The notes under the pieces: model-generated
Databases searched by the model: none
The model's input: the letters and a program-made list of their open reading frames with translations, nothing else
What the model was told of the DNA's origin: nothing
NCBI GenBank assembly: GCA_020442225.1
Contig: JAGRKR010000218.1
Span: 1-18,843, forward strand
Length of the DNA: 18,843 bases
DNA from: Hyphomicrobiaceae bacterium
Lineage (GTDB): Bacteria; Pseudomonadota; Alphaproteobacteria; Rhizobiales; Hyphomicrobiaceae
Reading direction: 5' to 3'
Translations under genes and position numbers: made by a program
Shown here: positions 6,412 through 14,505 of the stretch, piece by piece
Numbering within the stretch: position 1 is the first letter of the stretch
Layout of the letters: every line of letters begins with the position of its first letter

Positions 6412-7839
6412 TCAGCCCGGCGGTGCCTGCCCCTCGGTCTGCTGTCGCGACTCGAATGGCGGCAAGGCGACGATCGCCAGCAACCCCTTGCCCTCGGCAC
6501 TCGACCGCAGCTCGAGTTGGCCGCCGTGCCGCCGCGCGATTTCGTCGACGATCGACAGCCCGAGGCCGCAGCCGTCGCCGCGGGATTCGTCGAGACGGAC
6601 AAACGGTCGCTTCACGGCTTCGAACTGTTCCGCCGGGACGCCTGGCCCGTCATCGCCGACAGCGAGCGTCCACCAGCCGTCTGCGGCGCGCTTTTCGATC
6701 TGCACGGTCACGTTCGATTTCGCCGGACAATACTCGATGGCGTTCTCGACCAGATTGACCAGCATCTCGGTGAGAAGTGTCGGGTTACCCGCGACATCCG
6801 CCTCCTCCGTGCGGCTTTCCAGTCCGAGATCGATGCCTTTGCGCAGCGCGCGCGGCACGAGATCGCGCAGCGTATCGCCAGCGACGGTGACGAGATCGAC
6901 GGCACGATCCGTGCTGACGACGGTGAGTTGTGATTCACTGCGCGCCAACTGGAGAAGCTGACTGGCGAGCCGCGAGGCCTTGCGCGCGCCGCTTTGAACG
7001 CGTTCGAGCGCCTGGCGGGCCTCGGGCGTCGGGGCGCTGCGCAAGGCCATGTCGGTCGCGAGACTGAGTTCCGCGAGCGGTGTGCGCAATTGATGCGACG
7101 CCCTGGCAATGAAGCGATCCTGTTCCTCGATGCTGCCCTTCAACCGTGCGAACAGCTGGTTGAGCGCCTCGACCAGGTCCCTCAGCTCCTCGGGCAGATC
7201 ATGGTCGATGGCGCGAAGGTCCTCGCGCGATCGCCGACGGATCGATTGACGCAAGCGCTGTAGCGGTCGCAGCGACAGGTGTATGCCGATCACGAGAAAG
7301 ACAATCAGTCCGACGAGGATGACGACCTGGTAGAAAAACGAGCGGATGACCTCGCCCCGGACGCGCGCGCCGAGCAGCGCGTTCTCCCTGAACACCGCAA
7401 TGTGCATGATGTCGCGGCCCGCTTCGGTCGCCACCTCGGTGGTGAGGGCGACGCCGCGCATGCTTACACCCTTGTGATCGACATCGAAGTAGCGGGGGTT
7501 GCCGGGCGCTGGCTTCTTCTCGGACGGCGGCTCCGGGAGATCGGCGTTGCCGATCGTATAGCCCGTGCTCGGCAGAGTCGCCTTGTACTCGATGCGCCCA
7601 GCAAACGTGGTGCGCAGCAGAGAAACGGTTGCGCGCGCAAGTTCTTGCCCGTCGAGGTCGGTCGCATGCTCACGCACGATGAGCGCGAAGGCCAGGAGCT
7701 GTCGATCGAAGGCCTCGCTCTGGCGGGCGTGCGTCGTCACGTAGATGTCGACCAGACGCACGCCCGTCACGAGGACGAACGGCACAATGATCCAGGCGAG
7801 CAGCGTTCTGTAGAGGGACTTCTTGAGCCAGTCGATCAT
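6412..7839 (-). CDS. Two-component sensor histidine kinase, TctE-like
   Basis: A 475-residue inner-membrane sensor kinase. The first membrane segment is at about residues 12-30, followed by a periplasmic region of about 135 residues (DIYVTTHARQSEAFDRQLL onward) like the N-terminal sensor of TctE/QseC kinases. The second membrane segment is at about 167-187, then a HAMP linker to about 240. The H-box ASHQLRTPL carries phospho-acceptor His249. Catalytic boxes follow: N-box VNLVENAIEY (Asn366), G1 GDDGPG (395-400) and G2 GCGLGLSIV (423-431). It overlaps the regulator stop by ATGA, so the two are translationally coupled. TctE senses tricarboxylates in Salmonella, but no tctCBA transport genes are in the window, so the ligand is unknown. 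Confidence 0.95.
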   Translation of the reverse strand: MIDWLKKSLYRTLLAWIIVPFVLVTGVRLVDIYVTTHARQSEAFDRQLLAFALIVREHATDLDGQELARATVSLLRTTFAGRIEYKATLPSTGYTIGNADLPEPPSEKKPAPGNPRYFDVDHKGVSMRGVALTTEVATEAGRDIMHIAVFRENALLGARVRGEVIRSFFYQVVILVGLIVFLVIGIHLSLRPLQRLRQSIRRRSREDLRAIDHDLPEELRDLVEALNQLFARLKGSIEEQDRFIARASHQLRTPLAELSLATDMALRSAPTPEARQALERVQSGARKASRLASQLLQLARSESQLTVVSTDRAVDLVTVAGDTLRDLVPRALRKGIDLGLESRTEEADVAGNPTLLTEMLVNLVENAIEYCPAKSNVTVQIEKRAADGWWTLAVGDDGPGVPAEQFEAVKRPFVRLDESRGDGCGLGLSIVDEIARRHGGQLELRSSAEGKGLLAIVALPPFESRQQTEGQAPPG

Positions 7840-8498
7840 GCCTGCAGAAGATAGCCGAGACCGCGGATCGTGTTGATGGACACACCGGGATCTGTGATCT
7901 TCTTTCGCAGCCTGTGGACATAGAGCTCGATCGCCGCCGCACTGACCTCCTCGCCGAACGAGAACAAGTGCTCGATGATGCGATCCTTGCTCACGACGAC
8001 ATCGGGATTTCGCATCAGCACCTCGAGCACGTTGCGCTCGCGGGGCGTCAACGCCAGGGGCACGTCGTTCAACCAGACGGTGCGTGAGACCGTGTCGAGG
8101 CGCAGGGGACCGATCGAGATTTCCGGATTGTGCCGGACTCCGCCGCGCCGGAGCAGGGCGCGGGTGCGCGCCTCCAATTCCTCGAGATCGAAGGGCTTGG
8201 CCAGATAGTCGTCGGCGCCCAGATCGAGCCCGCGCACGCGGTTCTCCGTGCCCGAGCGAGCCGAAAGGATCAGCACCGGCGCCCTCCCACCACGCTCACG
8301 ATAGCGCCTCAGCACCTCGAGCCCGTCGAGGGCCGGCAGGTTGAGATCGAGGATCACGAGATCGAAACTCTGCGCGGCCAGCATGTCGTCCGCCATCTCG
8401 CCGTCCACGGCCGTGTCCACCGCATGCTCGAGACCGCGCATCGAGGCGCTCAGATCGGCCAGCAGGCTGGCATTATCCTCGACGATCAGAACTCGCAT
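7836..8498 (-). CDS. OmpR/PhoB-type response regulator, TctD-like
   Basis: A 220-residue DNA-binding regulator, partner of the overlapping kinase. The receiver domain (1 to about 118) has the acidic pair Glu7/Asp8 in MRVLIVEDN, phospho-acceptor Asp51 in VILDLNLP, Ser78 in LILSAR and Lys100 in LAKPFD. The winged-helix output domain (about 125-220) shows LTPRERNVLEVLM, VVSKDRIIEHLF, the recognition helix AAAIELYVHRLRKKI and the wing IRGLGYLL. The ATG at 8498 is preferred because it aligns with family N-termini; a TTG six codons upstream is possible but would add GYNRS before the first strand. Neither has a strong ribosome site. The upstream DUF5330-like gene ends 100 bp away on the same strand and may share the transcript. 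Confidence 0.96.
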   Translation of the reverse strand: MRVLIVEDNASLLADLSASMRGLEHAVDTAVDGEMADDMLAAQSFDLVILDLNLPALDGLEVLRRYRERGGRAPVLILSARSGTENRVRGLDLGADDYLAKPFDLEELEARTRALLRRGGVRHNPEISIGPLRLDTVSRTVWLNDVPLALTPRERNVLEVLMRNPDVVVSKDRIIEHLFSFGEEVSAAAIELYVHRLRKKITDPGVSINTIRGLGYLLQA

Positions 8499-8598
8499 GC
8501 TTCGGTTGTACCCCAAACGGTCCGCGGCAGGAAACGCAGGGCTAACCGATCAAGCTTACAGTTTGCTTTCAATCCGGGGTTCGCCGCCATGCCATCGC

Positions 8599-8943
8599 TC
8601 AATAGCGGCGTGCGAGCAGCGCATCGATGTCGCGGTCCTGACTGTCCCGGCGCCGTTGCGGGTAATCCATGCGCACGCGCTCGGTGCTCCTCGTCTCTTC
8701 GACGGCGGGCTGACGGTCGAACACGAAGGTCGCGACCAGTCGACCACCGAACTCGGCCTTGGTCTTGAAGACCTGCCAGGCCTCGCTGCCCTTCTTGCAG
8801 GCTTCCCCGTTGCGGTCGCAGAAGGTCAAGACCCAGGTCGTGCCAGACGAGAACGCGGAGATGACCTGAGCCTGACGATCCTTGTCCGTCGGCAGTATCG
8901 CCACGATCAGCGCCAACCAGAACGTCAACCTGAGCAGTCCCAT
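8599..8943 (-). CDS. DUF5330-like small membrane-anchored protein
   Basis: A 114-residue protein of unknown function. MGLLRLTFWLALIVAILPTD is a short N-terminal membrane or signal segment ending in the LPT(D/E) motif I associate with the alphaproteobacterial DUF5330 group. FCDRNGEACKKGSEAWQVF (41-59) then carries two cysteines, Cys42 and Cys49, which could form a periplasmic disulfide. After about residue 78 the tail is polar and arginine-rich (VEETRSTERVRMDYPQRRR) and looks disordered. An ideal AAGGAGG ribosome site lies 7 bases before the ATG at 8943, so the start is secure. A TATAAA box at 8985-8990 (minus) may be its -10. It is divergent from the DivJ/PdhS-like kinase gene and lies upstream of the response regulator on the same strand. 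Confidence 0.82.
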   Translation of the reverse strand: MGLLRLTFWLALIVAILPTDKDRQAQVISAFSSGTTWVLTFCDRNGEACKKGSEAWQVFKTKAEFGGRLVATFVFDRQPAVEETRSTERVRMDYPQRRRDSQDRDIDALLARRY

Positions 8944-9126
8944 CGCGCCGCCTCCTTTTCGACCGGCTCGCTTGCTTCCAGTGGTTTATACGCGTCAATC
9001 AATGAGATCGCGTTGAACGGGGCGGTCACATCCGAAGCAGTTTGGCGACGTCTTGTTAAGGTCTCGCGCCCGCCGCCGAGGTCGACGCCCGAACGGCGAC
9101 AGGACCGCCCGAGATCGACCCGCCGC

Positions 9127-9141
9127 TTCAAGGATCGTTAA
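9127..9141. promoter_or_regulatory. CtrA-like box upstream of the DivJ/PdhS-like kinase
   Basis: TTCA-AGGATCG-TTAA matches 7 of 8 positions of the CtrA consensus TTAA-N7-TTAA and lies 53-67 bp before the GTG at 9194. It is the weakest of four such boxes because the mismatch breaks the left half-site. An extra TTAA at 9056-9059 has no partner. The 250-bp region 8944-9193 also serves the divergent gene; nothing else stands out in it. Confidence 0.4.
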
Positions 9142-9193
9142 GCTTGAACACGCACACTTCCCTCAGTCGGAAGCGGAACGGGAGCCGTGTTGC

Positions 9194-10576
9194 GTGACTT
9201 CGGAAATCGCCTCGTTTGTTGCTGGCGTGCGCACCTGGATTGATCGGCTCGCGAGCGCTCCTGCCCACCTCACCGCTTCCGCCCGCCGGACGAACGACCT
9301 GGCGAGCGGCCGTCCACTGGTGGCACACGCCATCGCCTCACTGATCGCCTGCGGCGCTCTCGTATCGCAGCTTGGCGGCGTCGCTGCTCCGCCCCTTCCT
9401 CATCTCATCGTCAGCGGCTTCGTCTCGTTGTGGGCGGCACTGGCGTTCACGTCGGCGTTCGGCGGCCGGTCCGCCATCTCGAACGTCATGACCACGGCTG
9501 CGAGCCTCGTGCTCGTGACCTACGTTGCCGCGCACACGAGCGGGCTCACCTCGCCGCTCGTGATCTGGATCCCGCTCGTCCTGCTCGAGTTCGTCGGCAC
9601 CGGCGCCCGCCGATCCTGGACGATCGCCGCGGGTCTCGGCGTCGCTGCGGTGATAGCCCTGGCGCTGATCGGCCCCGCGCTCGTCGCGACACCCGCCACG
9701 ACCATGCCCGCCCTCGCCCTCGTCAGCACTCTCGGCGCGCTCGCATGCGCTCTGGCGCTGGCAGTCCCCGCGACGCGACGCCAGCCGTCCTCACACGCGC
9801 TCACCCCACCGGCAAACAGCGCGCCGCCGGCCGCCACGACGGCGGAGCAAACCCTGCATCTGGCGCGCATGAGCCACGAGCTGCGCACCCCGCTCAACGC
9901 CATCGTCGGCTTCGCCGAGCTGATGCATCGCGATCTCGCCCTGAAGCCGGACGAGCTCAGGAACGCCGAGTACAGCCGCATCATCCGCGAGAGCAGCCAG
10001 CATGTCCTCGCCATCGCCAACGACCTGCTCGACCATTCACGCCTGGAGGCGGGCAGCGTCTCACTGTGCCGCGAGACCTGCCATCTCGAGCCGATCGTGC
10101 AAGGCGCCATCGACACCGTCGGACCGATCGCGGCGGCGCGCTCGATCACCATCTCGCATCTTCGCCGACCCACACTGCCGACCGTGACCGCAGACAAGCG
10201 CGCCGTGCTGCAGATGCTGCTCAACCTGCTGTCGAACGCCATAAAGTTCAGCGAGACCGGGGGGCGTATCGACGTCGTGATGCGCACGAGCGGCGCCATG
10301 ATCGAGATCGCAGTCAGGGACCGTGGCATCGGCATGGCCGCCGACGACGTGCGCAAGATCGGCACGGCGTATCTCCAGACGGATGCCTCGCGGCGCGACG
10401 GCCGCGACGGCGCCGGGCTCGGGCTTAGCGTCGTCAAGGGACTGGTCGAGCTGCACGGCGGGCGGCTCGTGATCGCCAGCCGCCCGGGCCTGGGAACCAT
10501 CGCAACGCTGAGCCTGCCGGTCGACACGGAGCAGCAGTCCGAGTCTGCCACGCAGCCGCTGCGCACCGCAGCCTAG
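9194..10576 (+). CDS. Membrane histidine kinase of the DivJ/PdhS type
   Basis: A 460-residue kinase with about six hydrophobic segments (roughly 43-60, 68-88, 98-115, 119-134, 142-161, 171-191) and no large periplasmic sensor. An Ala/Pro-rich linker (194-216) follows. The kinase core has the H-box LARMSHELRTPLNAIVGFAEL with His228, N-box LLNLLSNAIKFSETGG (Asn348), G1 DRGIGM (376-381) and G2 GAGLGLSVVKGLVELHGG (406-423). The HELRTPLNAI(I/V)GF form is typical of alphaproteobacterial DivJ, PleC and PdhS kinases, which act on DivK upstream of CtrA; the assignment to DivJ itself is not secure. The start is set at GTG 9194 with GGGAG upstream. The frame is open to 9053, but that extension is arginine-rich and unlikely. 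A CtrA-like box precedes it. Confidence 0.88.
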   Translation: MTSEIASFVAGVRTWIDRLASAPAHLTASARRTNDLASGRPLVAHAIASLIACGALVSQLGGVAAPPLPHLIVSGFVSLWAALAFTSAFGGRSAISNVMTTAASLVLVTYVAAHTSGLTSPLVIWIPLVLLEFVGTGARRSWTIAAGLGVAAVIALALIGPALVATPATTMPALALVSTLGALACALALAVPATRRQPSSHALTPPANSAPPAATTAEQTLHLARMSHELRTPLNAIVGFAELMHRDLALKPDELRNAEYSRIIRESSQHVLAIANDLLDHSRLEAGSVSLCRETCHLEPIVQGAIDTVGPIAAARSITISHLRRPTLPTVTADKRAVLQMLLNLLSNAIKFSETGGRIDVVMRTSGAMIEIAVRDRGIGMAADDVRKIGTAYLQTDASRRDGRDGAGLGLSVVKGLVELHGGRLVIASRPGLGTIATLSLPVDTEQQSESATQPLRTAA

Positions 10577-10656
10577 CCCGCGCCCAACCGGCGGGACGGC
10601 GCGATGCGCTGGCGCCGCTAACGCCGACCGCACCCTAGGACCGCCCCCGGACGAAG

Positions 10657-10671
10657 TTAACCCGACGTTAG
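10657..10671. promoter_or_regulatory. CtrA-like box upstream of the peptidoglycan-binding protein
   Basis: TTAA-CCCGACG-TTAG matches 7 of 8 positions of TTAA-N7-TTAA and lies 59-73 bp before the ATG at 10730. It sits in the 153-bp gap after the DivJ/PdhS-like kinase gene. That gap also has a GC hairpin (CGGCGC at 10597, GCGCCG at 10612) without a U-tract, which may separate the two genes' transcripts. Confidence 0.5.
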
Positions 10672-10729
10672 CGATACCTGAGCCAGCGTCATCGTGGCGA
10701 TCGCTGACGAGCGAAGGTGGGGAGCCGAC

Positions 10730-11512
10730 ATGACGCCACTGAAGGCAAGGCTGTTACTGGGTGCGGTCTTCGGACTGATCGGCGGCGTCGCGGCGAACGC
10801 TCTTTTCCTCCAGTCTGACCGGCACGGCACGACGACACTGCGCTCGATCGCACTCGGCAAGCCCTCTCCGGGCGCCCGCCCCGAGAGCCCGCCTCGCTCG
10901 GGCGATTGGGTGACGCGCCTCAAGAGCCCGGTGACTGCGCCCAAGCCGGGCTCCCCCGAGCCCGCACCCAGGCGCATGGCCGCCGCCAACCCACGGCCCA
11001 CGGGGAAGCTATCGCCCGACTCGAGCAAGCTGCCAGCAGCCGGCCCGCATATCCTCGAGCCTGCCGGACCGCGCACCGTGCGCGCCGTGCAACGCGAGCT
11101 GTCCGCCCGCGGCTATGCGCCGGGCGAGAGCGACGGCGTCATCGGTCTCATGACCCGCGCCGCCATCATGGCCTACCAGCACGACAACGGCCTGCCACTG
11201 ACGGCTGAACCGAGCGAGGAGCTGCTACGCCACATCATCCTCGGCCGCTCGCTGTCGGCGCCGATCAGCCTGCCGAGCCAAGGCGAGCAGATCCACGTCG
11301 ATATGGTCGTCCGCGTCGTCCAGCGAGCGCTCGCCTCGCTCGGCTACTACACGGCCCGGATCGACGGCCGCCTCAACGAGACGACGACCCGTGCCATTCG
11401 CGAGTTCGAGCTCGACCAGAAGCGCGAGCCGAAGCAGCGCATTTCCGGTCAGCTCATCGCCGCACTCGGCCGCGCGACGGGATCGCCGCTGACCGTGCCC
11501 GCCGGGCGCTGA
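10730..11512 (+). CDS. Membrane-anchored protein with two peptidoglycan-binding modules
   Basis: A 260-residue protein with a single N-terminal membrane segment (about 8-27, LLLGAVFGLIGGVAANALF), a Pro/Ser/Arg-rich spacer (about 45-112) and two PG_binding_1-type modules. The first (114-168) contains RTVRAVQRELSARGYAPG and DGVIGLMTRAAIMAYQ. The second (189-247) contains VVRVVQRALASLGYYTARIDG and RLNETTTRAIREFE. The DG-x5-T-x-x-AI pattern is the mark of this fold. No catalytic domain is fused, so it probably tethers or localises something at the cell wall. ATG 10730 has GGGGAG 5 bases upstream and is preferred over a GTG 12 codons earlier. It follows the DivJ/PdhS-like kinase by 153 bp and has its own CtrA-like box. 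Confidence 0.88.
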   Translation: MTPLKARLLLGAVFGLIGGVAANALFLQSDRHGTTTLRSIALGKPSPGARPESPPRSGDWVTRLKSPVTAPKPGSPEPAPRRMAAANPRPTGKLSPDSSKLPAAGPHILEPAGPRTVRAVQRELSARGYAPGESDGVIGLMTRAAIMAYQHDNGLPLTAEPSEELLRHIILGRSLSAPISLPSQGEQIHVDMVVRVVQRALASLGYYTARIDGRLNETTTRAIREFELDQKREPKQRISGQLIAALGRATGSPLTVPAGR

Positions 11513-11544
11513 GCCACGCCCGGAGATGACGGGGTTGTGTCGGT

Positions 11545-11578
11545 GGCGGGTCCGCGCGCATGATGCGGCGCGCCCGCC
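11545..11578 (+). terminator. GC-rich hairpin after the peptidoglycan-binding protein gene
   Basis: GGCGGG (11545-11550) pairs with CCCGCC (11573-11578), and inside it CGCGC (11555-11559) pairs with GCGCG (11568-11572), leaving a 4-base bulge and an 8-base loop. It lies 33 bp after the stop codon at 11512. There is no U-tract, so it may act as a weak terminator or as a structure before the oxidoreductase ribosome site. Confidence 0.3.
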
Positions 11579-11602
11579 CATCACTCACGAGGCAATCCGT
11601 TC

Positions 11603-12598
11603 ATGAAGCTCTCGGTCCTCGACCAGTCGCCCATCATCGGCGATGCCACACCGTCCACGGCGATCCACTCGACCATCGAGCTCGCCCGCATCGCCGATCG
11701 CCTCGGCTATCATCGCTTCTGGCTGGCGGAGCACCATGCCTTGCGCGGCCTCGCGGACGCCAGCCCCGAGATCCTGCTGGCGCGCATCGGCTGCGAGACG
11801 ACACGCATCCGCATCGGCACCGGCGGCATCATGCTGCCCTACTACTCGACCTTCAAGATCGCCGAGCAGTTCAAGATGCTGGAGGCGCTCTACCCCGGCC
11901 GGGTCGATCTCGGCGTCGGACGAGCGCCGGGCGGCCATCCGCGCACGGCCCGCGTGCTCTTCGACGGCCGGCCCATCGGCGGTGAGGAGGATTTCGTCCG
12001 CCAGCTCGCGGAGCTGTCCGCGATCTACAAGGGCACCGTACCCGAAGGCCACCCGCTGCATGGCCAGATCGTCAACCCACTGGGTCCAACCGCGCCCGAG
12101 CTCTGGGTGCTCGGCTCGAGCACCGGTGGTGCGGCGTTCGCCAGCCATCTCGGCATGCGCTACGCCTACGCCAATTTCATCAATCCACACGGCGGCGCAC
12201 GCGTTGCTGCCGCCTATCGCCAGCATTTCCAGCCGGGACACGAGCCCAAGCCGCACATGGCCGTGGCGGTGCTCGCCGTCTGCGCCGAGTCGGATGCGCA
12301 GGCCGAGCTGATCGAGCGCGCCATCTGTCTGAGGTGGGTCAACACGGCCTATGGTCGCGAGACGCCCGTGCCGACACTCGAGCAAGCCGCGCAACACCAG
12401 TTCTCGCCGGAGGAGCTGTCCATCGCCTCTCGCGAGCGGCCACGCGCCATCCTCGGCACGGTCGAGCGGGTCGCCGACGAGATCCGTGCGATCCAGGCGG
12501 CCTTCGAGGCAGACGAGGTGATCGTCGTCTCGATGGCGCCATCCTACGAGTTGCGCAAAGCTACCATCGAGCAACTGGCCAAGGCCTTCTCGCTCTGA
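11603..12598 (+). CDS. LLM-class flavin-dependent oxidoreductase (MsnO8-like)
   Basis: A 331-residue luciferase-like flavoprotein, expected to use reduced flavin and oxygen for a monooxygenation or related reaction; the substrate is unknown. The N-terminus LSVLDQSPI is the usual opening of the MsnO8 subfamily. GYHRFWLAEHH (33-43), RIRIGTGGIMLPYYS, EALYPGRVDLGVGRAPGG and the later LWVLGSST are the strands and loops of the luciferase-like TIM barrel that bind flavin. Length is normal and the reading frame intact. The ATG at 11603 has CGAGG about 10 bases upstream. It follows the peptidoglycan-binding gene by 90 bp and converges on the gene at 12622 with a 23-bp gap. It has no evident functional tie to its neighbours. 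Confidence 0.93.
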   Translation: MKLSVLDQSPIIGDATPSTAIHSTIELARIADRLGYHRFWLAEHHALRGLADASPEILLARIGCETTRIRIGTGGIMLPYYSTFKIAEQFKMLEALYPGRVDLGVGRAPGGHPRTARVLFDGRPIGGEEDFVRQLAELSAIYKGTVPEGHPLHGQIVNPLGPTAPELWVLGSSTGGAAFASHLGMRYAYANFINPHGGARVAAAYRQHFQPGHEPKPHMAVAVLAVCAESDAQAELIERAICLRWVNTAYGRETPVPTLEQAAQHQFSPEELSIASRERPRAILGTVERVADEIRAIQAAFEADEVIVVSMAPSYELRKATIEQLAKAFSL

Positions 12599-12609
12599 GA
12601 CCAGCAGTA

Positions 12610-12634
12610 CCGGCCCGCGGCTCAGCCGGGCCGG
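12610..12634. terminator. GC hairpin between convergent genes, with a stop codon in its loop
   Basis: CCGGCCC (12610-12616) pairs with GGGCCGG (12628-12634) and GGC with GCC inside, leaving the loop TCA (12622-12624), which is the TGA stop codon of the minus-strand gene. The symmetric stem between converging genes suggests a shared bidirectional terminator, but neither side has a run of T, so it would be weak or rely on another factor. Confidence 0.35.
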
Positions 12635-13317
12635 CCCCACAGCCGGCGGCCGAGCTGCAACAGCCAGGCCCGCGCGCGTGCGAGCAGCGGCCTGAGCACC
12701 AGCGCCAGGCGCAGCCTCAGCGACCGGGCGCTCTCGGCGAGCCAGCGATAAGCCGCGCTCGACCGCAGCCAGGTCTTGAATTCGCGCAAGGTCAGCTTCG
12801 CCCAGCGCTCCAGGGCCAGCCAGCGATCGTCGAACCACGCCAGCACAGCGCTCATCCGCGCCAGCGGACGCAGGATATCCCAGGTTCCCTTGACGAAGAT
12901 GGCGCTGACGAATTTCGCGGCGACCAGCCCGCCGCCCGCATAAAGCGGCCGCGTCACCAGAAGGGCCGCGAAATAGAGCTTCGCCGGGATCAACAGCAGC
13001 CCAGGTACGATGATGAATGGCAGCGTCGCGAACGGCGTCGCCTGCCGCACCCAGCCGCTCGGGTGGCGCATGCCGTGCCGACGCAGGGCGTTGCGCATGG
13101 TCTTGACGGCGTTGAAGTACCAGGCGAGCGGCGCCAGATAGCGGGCGAGCCGCCGCACCGAGGCGAGCGCCTCATCCAGCAGGAAATAGAGCGCCGCCAG
13201 GACGTAGGCCGTCGCCCGGCCGGCAGCGCGCAGCAGGCGCCGCAGCGCGCCCCACGCCCCACCCGGACCGGCGGCGGGCGGCTCGGATGCCGGATCTGGC
13301 ACAGGTCGATCACTCAC
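12622..13317 (-). CDS. Arginine-rich membrane protein of unknown function
   Basis: A 231-residue protein I cannot assign to a named family. It has a Pro/Ala-rich N-terminus, a first hydrophobic stretch at about 34-52 (ATAYVLAALYFLLDEALAS), and two close hydrophobic segments at about 96-140 (FATLPFIIVPGLLLIPAKL and GGGLVAAKFVSAIFVKG). An amphipathic Arg/Leu/Trp-rich C-terminal third follows. From memory, the P-x-K-L...AK-x-x-(S/G)-A...RP...WF-x-(D/R)-R pattern recurs in uncharacterised proteobacterial membrane proteins. The start is GTG at 13317 with GAGGTG 8 bases before it. It lies 95 bp after the TraB/GumN gene on the same strand and may share its transcript. The high Arg content and hydrophobicity argue for an inner-membrane protein with a cytoplasmic tail. 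Confidence 0.75.
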   Translation of the reverse strand: MSDRPVPDPASEPPAAGPGGAWGALRRLLRAAGRATAYVLAALYFLLDEALASVRRLARYLAPLAWYFNAVKTMRNALRRHGMRHPSGWVRQATPFATLPFIIVPGLLLIPAKLYFAALLVTRPLYAGGGLVAAKFVSAIFVKGTWDILRPLARMSAVLAWFDDRWLALERWAKLTLREFKTWLRSSAAYRWLAESARSLRLRLALVLRPLLARARAWLLQLGRRLWGRPG

Positions 13318-13412
13318 CTGGACGACACCTCAGTCGCGCGGGCCACTGCACGTATCCGGCAGTCTAAGCTTGCCACACGCTGGCGCGGAAGGACGAACCC
13401 GAACGAGGGTGA

Positions 13413-14441
13413 CTATTCGACCGCGGTGACGCGGTAGCCCGCGGCGCGCAGCGTCGCCACGAGGCCGTCGTCACCCACGAGATGCAATGCGCCAACGGCG
13501 ATGAAGGCGCCGCCCTGCGCCAGGATGGGTAGCGCCGCATCGTGCATCCGGCGATTGCGCACGGTCAGGAGCTGGTGCTTGAAGGCGGCGAGCGACACTG
13601 GCCCGACCTTGGCCTCGCGCGCCAGCACGCGCTGCAACGGCCAGGCGGCCGCGATTTCCCGCTTCAGATAGAGCTGAACGATCGTCTCCATCATATCGTC
13701 GAGGCGCGGATAGAGCTTCACCGCCACCCGCAGCATGGACACCTGATCGGTCATGGGCACGGCCGCCATGGCGCGCAACTGATCCTCGATGGTCTCCAGA
13801 CCGACAACCGGGCGCCCGCTCTTGCGTGCCAGCTCGCCGATGCGGCCATCGACGGTCGCGATCCCCTTCGCCACGCGCTGCTGCTCGCAATGGGAGAGAG
13901 ACATCATCGACATGATGACCCAGGGCTGGAAGGCTGCGGCTGCCTCACCGGGCACGCCCGAGCGTTGCAGCACGGCCTTGACGGTCGCGAACTCGGAGCT
14001 GTCGACGAGCTGGTCGAGCCGCTTGCCGTCGCGGAGCAGGAGCAGGGAGCTGAGCTTGGCCATGGCCTTGGCGATGGCCTCGGGGGCGAAGTCCGCCACC
14101 TCGAGCACGACCCGCTTGGACCCTTCGATGGCCGCCAGCACCCGCGGCGAGAAGCTGGTCACACGCGTATCGGTCAGATGGATGGTTCCGAACAGGTGGG
14201 AGACAGCCACACCATCGCGCTCGATCCGCCACAACAGCGCCTTGCCGTTGGCCGTCCGGTCCCGCTCGACGGCGATCTCCTTGTGCTGCTCCGGCGCACG
14301 CTTGGCCATCTCCGTCATCATGTCGGCGCCACGGCATTCGCCGGGCTCGCGCGCATTGGCCGGACCTGCGAACAGCGCCGCCAGCAGCAGCACCACGATC
14401 AGCAAGATGTGGAATTCCCCGAGCACTCTCGAACGCAGCAC
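13413..14441 (-). CDS. TraB/GumN family protein
   Basis: A 342-residue protein with an N-terminal Sec signal (hydrophobic 11-27, likely cleavage after AGPANA, residue 30), so periplasmic or lipid-independent secreted. The TraB/GumN marks are present: SHLFGTIHLTD with GTIH at 85-88, VVLEVADF with Glu114, GLETIEDQ (214-221), VRNRRMHD (295-302) and a C-terminal VGALHLVGDDGLVATLRAAGY with His320. The family is related to the eukaryotic TIKI metalloproteases, and the GxxH and Glu residues suggest a metal-dependent hydrolase; no bacterial substrate is established. The start is GTG 14441, with GGAGG 6 bases upstream. A perfect CtrA-type box lies 65-79 bp before it, in the gap after xerC. Confidence 0.9.
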   Translation of the reverse strand: MLRSRVLGEFHILLIVVLLLAALFAGPANAREPGECRGADMMTEMAKRAPEQHKEIAVERDRTANGKALLWRIERDGVAVSHLFGTIHLTDTRVTSFSPRVLAAIEGSKRVVLEVADFAPEAIAKAMAKLSSLLLLRDGKRLDQLVDSSEFATVKAVLQRSGVPGEAAAAFQPWVIMSMMSLSHCEQQRVAKGIATVDGRIGELARKSGRPVVGLETIEDQLRAMAAVPMTDQVSMLRVAVKLYPRLDDMMETIVQLYLKREIAAAWPLQRVLAREAKVGPVSLAAFKHQLLTVRNRRMHDAALPILAQGGAFIAVGALHLVGDDGLVATLRAAGYRVTAVE

Positions 14442-14505
14442 GTGCGGCCTCCATCCTTCGATCGCGACGGCAGAAATCGTTGCCGATCTCTTACGGTGCT
14501 CTCGC

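Noticed and set aside
9053..9193. N-terminal extension of the DivJ/PdhS-like kinase by 47 residues
   Set aside because: The extension is Arg/Pro/Ala-rich with poor codon use, has no ribosome site and would cover the CtrA-like box; the GTG at 9194 has GGGAG upstream.
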